DNA of 64,000 nucleotides from CAYRPN01 sp964426135 (lineage in GTDB: Bacteria; Planctomycetota; Phycisphaerae; Phycisphaerales; Phycisphaeraceae). The notes beneath the pieces are model-generated. The model worked only from the letters and a program-made list of their open reading frames with translations. It was not told where the DNA came from and searched no databases. The stretch is from positions 1 through 64,000 of the forward strand of contig CAYRPN010000001.1 in the NCBI GenBank assembly GCA_964426135.1, given 5' to 3'. Both the position numbers and the translations under genes were made by a program. Below are positions 7,823 to 14,745 of this stretch, in pieces (position 1 is the first letter of the stretch; the number at the start of each line of letters is the position of its first letter).

Positions 7823-8671
7823 ATGCCCGAACTCGAACCCTGGCACTACCTGATCGTTGCTCTGACCGGCCTCGTCGCCGGCACGCTGGGCAGCATGCTG
7901 GGCGTGGGCGGCAGCGTGATCATGATTCCGGCGATGGTCGCGCTCTTTGGCCAGGCGATCAAGCCCAATCTCAACCAGCACGTCTATCAGGCGGCGGCGA
8001 TGATCGCGAACATCGCCGTCTCGATCCCCGCGGCGATCAAGTATTACAAGGCCGGCGCCACGCACACGCTGGCGGTCAAACGCATGTTGCCGTTCGCGCT
8101 GGGTGCCGTGATCGCAGGCGTCTGGCTGAGCGATCTTTTTGCGGGCACGCGCGGCCCGGCGTACCTCGGCGGCGTGCTGGCGGTGATCCTCGTGCTTGTC
8201 GTGGTCATGCAGATTCGCCGGCTCAGCAGCGCCGCGGAACAGCGCGAGCTGGCCGCCGAGCCCGCGCTCAGTACGCCTCGCTGCGGCGCGGTGGGCAGCG
8301 TGATGGGGCTGGTCGCGGGCCTCACCGGCGTCGGCGGCGGCGCGATCGCCGTGCCGCTGCAACAGATCGTGCTGAAACTGCCCTTGAAAACCTGCATCGC
8401 CAACAGCTCCACCATCATCTGCGTCAGTGCCACCATCGGAGCGATTTACAAAAACGTCACGCTCACGACCCGCCACGGCTACGACTGGCGCGTGAGCTTG
8501 CTGCTGGCGGCGCTGCTGGCGCCCACGTGCTGGATCGGCGGTCGCATCGGCCCCACCCTGACGCAGCGCCTGCCCGTGCGATGGGTGCGCGTCGCGTTCA
8601 TCCTGCTCCTGGTCGCGGCGATCGGGCGGCTGGTGATGCCGGTGTTCGAGATGAAGGGAAAAGGAAGTTGA
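7823..8671 (+). CDS. TauE/SafE-family membrane permease
   Basis: The 282-residue hydrophobic protein has about eight predicted membrane segments in two homologous halves. Each half opens with a glycine-rich motif: GTLGSMLGVGGSV near residue 25 and GLVAGLTGVGGGA near residue 165. This is the hallmark of the TauE/SafE (DUF81) family, which exports or imports sulfite, sulfonates or small organic anions. The substrate cannot be deduced. The ATG lies 9 bases after the flanking CCCTAAA array with no clear Shine-Dalgarno sequence. Confidence 0.88.
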   Translation: MPELEPWHYLIVALTGLVAGTLGSMLGVGGSVIMIPAMVALFGQAIKPNLNQHVYQAAAMIANIAVSIPAAIKYYKAGATHTLAVKRMLPFALGAVIAGVWLSDLFAGTRGPAYLGGVLAVILVLVVVMQIRRLSSAAEQRELAAEPALSTPRCGAVGSVMGLVAGLTGVGGGAIAVPLQQIVLKLPLKTCIANSSTIICVSATIGAIYKNVTLTTRHGYDWRVSLLLAALLAPTCWIGGRIGPTLTQRLPVRWVRVAFILLLVAAIGRLVMPVFEMKGKGS

Positions 8672-8682
8672 GGGGAAGAGAG

Positions 8683-8730
8683 GATTGCAAATTGAAAATT
8701 GAAAATTGGCAATTTTCAATTTGCAATTCA
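8683..8730. repeat. TTGCAAATTGAAAA inverted repeat
   Basis: The AT-rich hairpin GATTGCAAATTGAAAATTG...CAATTTTCAATTTGCAATTC lies between the transporter and murD stop codons, which face each other. It could serve as a bidirectional terminator by position, but it lacks a GC stem. It belongs to the same family as 7710-7770. Confidence 0.8.
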
Positions 8731-8743
8731 GATCAACACCCAC

Positions 8744-10564
8744 TCACCCCCTCATCCTCTTCGGCGTCGGCGCGCCTTCGCCCGTGCAGTTGAGCACCGC
8801 CGCGACGAAGGCGGCGCCGCGCTCCTCGAAGTTCTTGAACTGGTCCCACGAAGCGCACGCGGGGCTCAGCAGCACGACATCGCCGACGCGGATGCGGGTG
8901 GCGGTTTCCTCCAGGGCGCGGGCGAGTGTGCCGCAGCGGAGGACGGGAGATGCGGAGGCGCAAGCGTTCGCTGGGAGTGGCGCGGCGTGCGGCGACTTCT
9001 CCGCAACGAGTGATGTCTTCTCCGCAACGAGTGATGTCTTCTCCGCAACGAGTGATGACTTCTCCGCAACGAGTGATGTCTTCTCCGCAACGAGTGATGA
9101 CTTCTCCGCGGCGTCGGCGATGGCGTCGCCGGTGGCGCCGAGGGTGTAGATCGCGGCGCAGTGCTTTCGTGCGAAGCGCGCCAGGGGCGCCAGGTCGCTG
9201 CCCTTGTCGTAACCGCCGAGGATGATGTGAACGATGCCCGCATCGAAGCTCTCTAGGGCGAGCATGGCGGCCTGCGGCGTGGTGCACTTGCTGTCGTTGA
9301 AGTAGCGAACGCCGGCACGCTCGCAAACCAGTTGCAGGCGGTGCGGCAGGCCGGCGAAATCGTCAAGGGCGTCGATCGCATCCTGCCGCGCGATGCCGGC
9401 CGCGACGCAGACTTCAATCGCCATCAGGGCGTTCACGCGGTTGTGCGGGCCGGGGATCAGGAGCGGCGGCAGATCACGATCGCGCGCAGCCATCGCCGCG
9501 GGATCAAGAATGCGCACGTCGCCGACGCGCGGCTGAAACGGTTCAGGGTCGCCGAGGATCGCGATGTCGCCCGCCGCGTCCTGAAAATCAAGGATCGCCT
9601 GCTTGGCATCGCGATAGCTTTCGAGTGAGCCGTGCCAGTCGAGGTGGTTGGGCGAGAGGTTGGTGATGACCGCGATGTGCGGCGACCAGCGATCCTCGCG
9701 CAAGCCTTCGAGCATGAAGCTGGAGAGTTCGAGCACGACCCAGTCGTCGGGACCGATGCGATCGAGGTCATTGAGCAGCGACCCGCCGAGGTTGCCGCCG
9801 AGATGGACGGCGGGATGTGAGAGTGATGGGGAGAGTGGGTGAGCGAGTGAAGGAGATTTCGGATTTCGGATTTCGGATTTCGGATTTGAGCGTTGAGAGT
9901 TGAAATTTGAGATTTGAGATTTGAAATTTGAAATTTGAGATTCGAGATTTGCGACTTGACTCTCTTCCGGCCCCTGTCCCCTGTCTCCTGTCCCCTGCCT
10001 CCTGTCTCCTGTCCCCTGCCTCCTGTCTCCTGTCTCCTGTCCCCTGTCTCCTGTCTCCTGTCCCCTGTCTCCTGTCTCCTGTCTGCTGTCTCCTGTCCCC
10101 TGGCCCTTCCTCAAGATATGCCCGATCATCGCGGTGGTGGTGGATTTGCCGGCGCTGCCGGTGATGGCGATGGTGCGGGCGCGGTTGGGCAGACGCTGGA
10201 CGAGCAGGCGAATCTCGCTGGTGAGCGGAACGCCGGCATCTCGCGCGACTTGCAGGTACGCGTTGCCTTGCGGTTTGACGGCTGGATTGACGACGATGAG
10301 ATCAGCCTCGGCGAAGTCGCTCTCACGATGTTCGCCAAGACGAAATTCGACGGGCAGACCGGCTAGTTGGGCGAGACTGTCCTTCAGTTTTTCAGGCGGG
10401 TTCTGATCGGTGACGAGCACGCTGGCTCCGTGCTGGAGCAGAAACTTCGTCACGCCCACGCCGCCGCCGAAACTGCCCAGCCCCATGACGACGACTCGCT
10501 TGCCGCGAAGATCGGCGGGGGCGGGGGCGGGAGCGGGGCAAGGCGTGTCGGTGGATGGGAGCAT
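8744..10564 (-). CDS. murD: UDP-N-acetylmuramoyl-L-alanine:D-glutamate ligase
   Basis: This is the cytoplasmic peptidoglycan precursor ligase. It shows an N-terminal Rossmann-type segment VVVMGLGSFGGG, the ATP loop GSAGKSTTTAMIGHI, GGNLGGSLL, ELSSFML, NLSPNHLDWHG, the Mur-ligase PHRLQLVCERAG and NDSKCTTPQAA motifs, and C-terminal GGYDKG. I chose ATG 10564 (MLPSTDT); the open frame extends to 10666 without conservation. The 606 aa exceed the usual 440-470. About 95 extra residues (QETGDRGQETGDRRQ, then SQISNFKSQ and SEIRNPKS) come from arrays at 9855-10108, directly after the P-loop helix. A further 40 or so (EKTSLVA repeats) come from a 21-bp tandem. No other mur gene is nearby. Its presence fits a peptidoglycan-making planctomycete. 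Confidence 0.94.
   Translation of the reverse strand: MLPSTDTPCPAPAPAPADLRGKRVVVMGLGSFGGGVGVTKFLLQHGASVLVTDQNPPEKLKDSLAQLAGLPVEFRLGEHRESDFAEADLIVVNPAVKPQGNAYLQVARDAGVPLTSEIRLLVQRLPNRARTIAITGSAGKSTTTAMIGHILRKGQGTGDSRQETGDRGQETGDRGQETGDRRQGTGDRRQGTGDRGQGPEESQVANLESQISNFKSQISNFNSQRSNPKSEIRNPKSPSLAHPLSPSLSHPAVHLGGNLGGSLLNDLDRIGPDDWVVLELSSFMLEGLREDRWSPHIAVITNLSPNHLDWHGSLESYRDAKQAILDFQDAAGDIAILGDPEPFQPRVGDVRILDPAAMAARDRDLPPLLIPGPHNRVNALMAIEVCVAAGIARQDAIDALDDFAGLPHRLQLVCERAGVRYFNDSKCTTPQAAMLALESFDAGIVHIILGGYDKGSDLAPLARFARKHCAAIYTLGATGDAIADAAEKSSLVAEKTSLVAEKSSLVAEKTSLVAEKTSLVAEKSPHAAPLPANACASASPVLRCGTLARALEETATRIRVGDVVLLSPACASWDQFKNFEERGAAFVAAVLNCTGEGAPTPKRMRG
8997..9107. repeat. 21-bp tandem repeat inside murD
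   Basis: Five consecutive 21-bp units begin TTCTCCGCAACGAGTGATG and differ only at one T/A position. A truncated sixth follows. In the murD frame they encode the heptapeptide EKTSLVA or EKSSLVA. Unlike the degenerate arrays elsewhere, this is a clean minisatellite and a good candidate for copy-number variation between strains. Confidence 0.92.
9855..10108. repeat. Three adjoining arrays inside murD
   Basis: In order: GGATTTC units (9861-9891), GAGATTTGAAATTTG units (9893-9957) and CCTGTCTCCTGTCCC units (9968-10105). All are translated in the murD frame as SEIRNPKS, SQISNFKS and QETGDRGQ peptides. The 250-bp block lies between the codons for the ATP loop and the GGN motif and contains no stop codon in that frame. 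Confidence 0.9.
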
Positions 10565-10657
10565 GGCGGCCTTCCGTGGCCAATTGGATTCGGATTCCGC
10601 GCGATCAGCGCCGAGGCTTGCCTCGCTCCGATCGCAAGTCAAAGGTTGTCCGTCGGA

Positions 10658-10770
10658 ACGGGGCAAGCCCCGGCGGTAAGGAGCCGTGCAAGATCAACTC
10701 CGCAGATTCGAATCGCTTGGCTCGCAGCCGGACGACTTGGAAAGTCGTCCCACATGCGATGTTGTTCCTG
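10658..10770. repeat. Dispersed repeat with GGACGACTT hairpin
   Basis: GGGGCAAGCCCC is followed by GGAGCCGTGCAAGA, a variable stretch, and then a hairpin of GGACGACTT and AAGTCGTCC leading into CACATGCGATGTTG. The same series recurs at 47146-47240. The element lies in the 249-bp gap between the CvpA-like gene and murD and gives no coding signal. Confidence 0.8.
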
Positions 10771-10813
10771 CACGACTCCTAAACGTTGAGCAAACCGCAT
10801 GGTCGATCAGTGC

Positions 10814-12565
10814 CTATTCCTTCTTCGGCACTTCGAGCTGATTCAGATCCCACTTGGCGCTGGAGCCGACGTGGATCGAGATCAGGCGGGTGCCGCGTTT
10901 GACGAGGTAGTAGACATAGAGTTCATCGTCAGCCGCCATTTTCTTGTGGGGGAGCTGGGTGATGGCCCGAATGGGGTTCTCCGCATCGACGTGGATTTCC
11001 TGCCGGCCGGTGGCGCGTTGGAGCCAGACAAAGGCGATGGGCATGTACTGCTCGCCGGCGTTGTCCTGGATGAACATGGCGTTGAGGGCGGCGGCGGACT
11101 GGATGGCCTTGCCGAACATGGATTCGGCCTGATCGCGGGCAAGTTTGACGCGGACCATGGCGAGGTTGTCGGAGGCGACGTGGATTCGCTCGACCCGGTT
11201 CTGCGGCGAGATGGGGCCCGCCGGCGCCACGCCGATGTCCCCGCGCCGAATCTCCAGGCCCGCCAGATCCAGCGAGGAGACGAGGTTCCGACTGGTCGCC
11301 AGCGGCAGGTCGGCGGAAAGCTTGACGTCCTCCGCCTTGACCCCGCCGGCCGTGATGCCGCCGCCGTCCTTCGTGCCGGGCGTGGGCGGCGTCTTCACCT
11401 TGCCGGTCTTGTCGCGCGGCTGCTGGAGCGTCGGTCCGACCAGCGCCAGAAATCGCTGCGTGAACTGCTTCTTGCCCGCGTCGTCGCCCGGCGGCTTCTG
11501 CGCGCCCTTCAGCGTGAAACGCAGGTTGCGGATGATGATGAACTGCTCCTGCTCGCCGGCGGGCAGGACGAACATCCAGCCGATGGTCGCCTCGGTGGTG
11601 CCGTCCATCGTGGCGACGGCGGCGTCGGAGCCGACCATGTTGAACTCGCGCTCCTTCGTTTTCGCATCGGCGATGGTGGAGAAAGCGAAGGGGTGATGGA
11701 TCACCGGCGCGGCGCCGGAGCCGGGCGTGAAGGTGACCAGTTGCACCTGCGTGGGATACACGCGCAGCTTCGGATCCAGGTCGTACGTCTTGTCTTCGTT
11801 CTTCCACTGCGTGTCGATCAGGACGATCCTGCTGCCGGCGTTTTCGATCTTGCCCTTGACGCGGTCGGGCAGGTTGTCGCGGAACACGGTCGGCAGCGAT
11901 TCGATCGGCACATCGTGAGCGACGTGTTCCTTCACCTCGACGCTCTTGGCCGTGGCGGTGGTGGAAGTATTGGCGTCGTGGCGGGTGCGGACCCAGTGGG
12001 CGCGGTCGATCAGGGCGGGCTGGTAGATCGCCAGCGGTCTGTCATTGGCGGGCGAGAAGGAACCGGTCGATAGTCTGCTGAACAGATTGACCGCCAGATC
12101 GTCGACGGCGATCCAGAGCTTGTCGCCTTGGGGATCCTCCACGATTTCACCGGTGCCGGGCACGACGACGAACTTCTTGTAGCCCATGAAGTCGATGCCG
12201 CTGGGCAGGCGGAGGCAGCCGGTCACCAGGATGCCCATGCACAGGGCGGCCGCGAGCGCACCGCAGATGCCGCCGGCGATGAGGTTGGTGAGTTGGCTGA
12301 AGTCGACATTGAAGCTGACGAACTTGTCCATCAGCAGGCGGGCGATCAGCAGGATGAACACGAAGGGCATAATCAGCCCCACCGCCCAGGCGAATCGCGG
12401 CGTGAAGCCGGTGAGCATGCCCGCGATCGGCTCCCACAGTCCGAACGCCAGGGCGCCCGAGACGATCACCAGACCCAGGTGCAGCATCGCGCTGAAGAAC
12501 CCCTCCAGCCCCTGCCAGTAGGCGATGAACAGGATGAACGCAACGATGAGGATGTTCAAGAGCAT
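10814..12565 (-). CDS. CvpA-like membrane protein with large C-terminal domain
   Basis: The 583-residue protein begins with four closely spaced hydrophobic segments within about 150 residues (MLLNILIVAFILFIAYWQG onwards). This resembles the CvpA/colicin-V-production membrane domain. A long soluble region of about 400 residues follows without a recognisable motif. ATG 12565 is preceded by GAGGATTGCCC, a good ribosome site. The open frame continues to 12739 only because an array is translated. It lies between the GspE-like gene and murD on the same strand, in a possible operon with repeat-filled spacers. The role of the C-terminal domain is unknown. Confidence 0.7.
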   Translation of the reverse strand: MLLNILIVAFILFIAYWQGLEGFFSAMLHLGLVIVSGALAFGLWEPIAGMLTGFTPRFAWAVGLIMPFVFILLIARLLMDKFVSFNVDFSQLTNLIAGGICGALAAALCMGILVTGCLRLPSGIDFMGYKKFVVVPGTGEIVEDPQGDKLWIAVDDLAVNLFSRLSTGSFSPANDRPLAIYQPALIDRAHWVRTRHDANTSTTATAKSVEVKEHVAHDVPIESLPTVFRDNLPDRVKGKIENAGSRIVLIDTQWKNEDKTYDLDPKLRVYPTQVQLVTFTPGSGAAPVIHHPFAFSTIADAKTKEREFNMVGSDAAVATMDGTTEATIGWMFVLPAGEQEQFIIIRNLRFTLKGAQKPPGDDAGKKQFTQRFLALVGPTLQQPRDKTGKVKTPPTPGTKDGGGITAGGVKAEDVKLSADLPLATSRNLVSSLDLAGLEIRRGDIGVAPAGPISPQNRVERIHVASDNLAMVRVKLARDQAESMFGKAIQSAAALNAMFIQDNAGEQYMPIAFVWLQRATGRQEIHVDAENPIRAITQLPHKKMAADDELYVYYLVKRGTRLISIHVGSSAKWDLNQLEVPKKE

Positions 12566-12607
12566 GGGCAATCCTCGGATGAATGCTGAATCGTTTTTTG
12601 GGGGCCC

Positions 12608-12765
12608 GTCGCAGGTCAGGCCCCTAAAGGGGCCTGACCTGCGACTCCTTCCCACTCCGCACTTCGCACTTCGCACTCCGCACTCCGCACTTTGCACTTT
12701 GCACTTTGCACTTCGCACTTCGCACTTCGCACTTTGCACTTTTCACTTTTCACTTTCAACCCCTC
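12608..12765. repeat. Perfect hairpin plus GCACTTTGCACTTC array
   Basis: Positions 12608-12645 form a perfect inverted repeat with two 18-base arms (GTCGCAGGTCAGGCCCCT) and an AA centre. Positions 12656-12762 are degenerate copies of CGCACTT, TGCACTT and TTCACTT. The two together fill the gap between the GspE-like and CvpA-like genes. The array family is also found at 31105-31275. Confidence 0.9.
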
Positions 12766-12770
12766 GAATC

Positions 12771-14450
12771 CTATTCCGCTTCCTCTTTCGCCTTCGCCGC
12801 CTTGGGCTTCTCCGGCTTCTCTTCCTTGCCCATCGCCCGGCTCACCTCGGCGATCGCCGTCGTACCTTCCACGACCTTGGTCAGCGCCGCTTCCTGCAGC
12901 CAGAGCATCCGGCCCTTGCGCAGGTGGGCGCGAAGCTGTTCCATTTCGCCGGCCGCGATCAGCGCTCGCGCCGCGTCGTCGAGAATCATCACCTCGAACA
13001 CGCCCGTCCGGCCGCGATACGCCATGCCGTGACAATCGGGGCAGGTTTCCTCGGCGTTCTTGGCGACGATCTTGCCGCTGGGCTTGTAAAGCTGCTTCAC
13101 CTTGTCCGGCGGCAGATTCATTTTCTTCAGCGCGTCCGGGTCGGGCGTGAAGGGCGCGCGGCAGGTGTTGCACAGCTTGCGCACCAGCCGGGGCGACACG
13201 ATCGCCGCGAGGCTGTCGGCGGCCTGCTTGCCGCCGCCGATCGCCTTGATCCACATCTTCAGGGCGCCGAACGTGTCTTCCTGCTTCAGGCCGACGTAGA
13301 AGCGCAGCTCGCTCGACGCGTTGGCGACCGCCTTGGCGGTCGGCACGTCCGCCACCTTGTGGACCATCAGCACCTGCGGATCGCGCCGCACCAGCGTGTT
13401 CACCGATTCGGCGATCTTCGCAGGCTCGACGCCGGGCTGAATCTTGGTATGCGTCACGCCCTCCACTTCGTAGGGCACTTCCTCTTCCAGCGTCATGATG
13501 CTCTGCGTGTACGGATCGTGCTGGTTGATGAAGGCATAGAGCGTCGTCGTCATGCCGTGGCCCGGCGGGCAGGCGACGAGGACGGCTCGCTTGGCGTCGG
13601 CGAGGATGGGTTCGAGCGCCTTCAGTTGCGCCGGCAGCAGGCCCAGATCCTGCAACCGCATCGCCACCGCCTTGTTCGGATCGATCATCAGCGTGGCGGT
13701 GATGTCCTGCGTCGAGCCGATGGTGATCAGCCGCAGCAGGTGTCCGTTCTTCGCTTCGCCCTCTTCCAGATACAACTCACCCACCTGCTTCTTCCGGCGA
13801 TCCTCCACGTCCAGCTTGGCGGTGGACTTGAGGTAATCGACCACCTGCAGGCCGGTCTTCGGATCCATTTCGGGCTGCGGGTAGCTGAAGCCGTCGACCA
13901 TGACGACCGTGGTGACGGTCTTGGCACCGACGTTGATGTCGACACGTTGCGCGCCGCGCGGGAAGGCGAAGCCGAGGATTTCCTCCAGCTTGGCGTGGGC
14001 TTCGGCGTTGGGGTCGCTGCCGGCGGGGACTTCGATGCGCACGCCCACCTTGGTGGTGAATGCGATGTTGGCGCGCTCCTGCGCCGCGGCCCGGCTGGCG
14101 GCGTCGCGCTTGGCGGCCAGCCAGCCGCGCGGATCGAACACCCACCGCTTGTTCTCATTCACCTTGCTGTTGCGGAACTTCACATAAGCGAACAGCTCGC
14201 CGCCCGCCACCACGATCGCCACCAGCATGCCCAGCCAGAACGAAGGCAGCAGCAGCCACGCCCCGAACGCCACCACGCCCGTGAGCATGTTGATCAGGTT
14301 CCACTTGCGGCGCGGCAGGTAGAAGTATTCCAGGTCCTTGTCGATGCGTCCGACCGCCGCGCCCCACAACCCCAGAAAAACGGCGAAGAGGATCGGCTTG
14401 AAAATGCTCACAAGGACGAACGTCTCGGCTTGGGCGAGCAGGTGCATCAT
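12771..14450 (-). CDS. Membrane-anchored GspE/PilB-like protein with altered ATPase motifs
   Basis: The 559-residue protein aligns by eye to type II secretion / type IV pilus ATPases over its C-terminal 380 residues. It keeps the tetracysteine zinc site (CNTC...CPDC) and the YRGRTGVFEVM segment near residue 470. The Walker A region reads CPPGHGMTTTLY, with methionine in place of the catalytic lysine. The Walker B region reads MVHKVADVPTA, with lysine in place of the usual glutamate. The Asp-box position reads TLEEEVPY. The N-terminus holds about three membrane segments (residues 10-100), unlike soluble GspE. The C-terminal tail is rich in Lys, Glu and Ala. It is probably a non-hydrolysing relative with a scaffolding or regulatory role; that is inference. 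No other pilus or secretion gene is nearby. Confidence 0.82.
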   Translation of the reverse strand: MMHLLAQAETFVLVSIFKPILFAVFLGLWGAAVGRIDKDLEYFYLPRRKWNLINMLTGVVAFGAWLLLPSFWLGMLVAIVVAGGELFAYVKFRNSKVNENKRWVFDPRGWLAAKRDAASRAAAQERANIAFTTKVGVRIEVPAGSDPNAEAHAKLEEILGFAFPRGAQRVDINVGAKTVTTVVMVDGFSYPQPEMDPKTGLQVVDYLKSTAKLDVEDRRKKQVGELYLEEGEAKNGHLLRLITIGSTQDITATLMIDPNKAVAMRLQDLGLLPAQLKALEPILADAKRAVLVACPPGHGMTTTLYAFINQHDPYTQSIMTLEEEVPYEVEGVTHTKIQPGVEPAKIAESVNTLVRRDPQVLMVHKVADVPTAKAVANASSELRFYVGLKQEDTFGALKMWIKAIGGGKQAADSLAAIVSPRLVRKLCNTCRAPFTPDPDALKKMNLPPDKVKQLYKPSGKIVAKNAEETCPDCHGMAYRGRTGVFEVMILDDAARALIAAGEMEQLRAHLRKGRMLWLQEAALTKVVEGTTAIAEVSRAMGKEEKPEKPKAAKAKEEAE

Positions 14451-14548
14451 CGTCGCAGAAAAGAAAGAGGAAGGAGCGCGAAACCACCACCAGTCGGACG
14501 CGCAAACTTAATCGAGACCCCGGCAAAGAGCAAGCGGACATGTCGCCC

Positions 14549-14745
14549 GTTTAGCGCCCGCCCGAAGGGCGGGATTTGGACGCCGGAATGACGAATGTCG
14601 AAATCAAAATGTCGAATGAATGACGAATGCCAAAAAAAGCCAAATGACGAATGACGGAATGATCACCGGCGAGCGATCCGTCATTCGTCATTTTGATTTC
14701 GACATTCGTCATTCATTAGACATTGGTCATTCGACATTGGTCATT
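14549..14745. repeat. GTTTAGC hairpin and TCGTCATTCGACATT inverted array
   Basis: Positions 14549-14574 read GTTTAGCGCCCGCCC and then GAAGGGCGGG, a TTTAGC-led hairpin. Positions 14586-14660 hold GACGAATGTCGAAATC units. Positions 14690-14745 hold the inverted GATTTCGACATTCGTCATT units. The inverted array fills most of the 290-bp gap between the debranching enzyme and the GspE-like gene and ends at the debranching stop codon. Confidence 0.86.

Noticed and set aside
9855..10108. CRISPR array
   Set aside because: The unit lengths are only 6-15 bp, there are no regular spacers of 30-40 bp, no cas gene is present and the block is part of murD.
12525..14591. 688-codon plus-strand frame over the GspE-like gene
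   Set aside because: Antisense shadow. It begins in a translated array and its composition (His, Arg, Leu, Gly) is that of reverse-complemented coding DNA.
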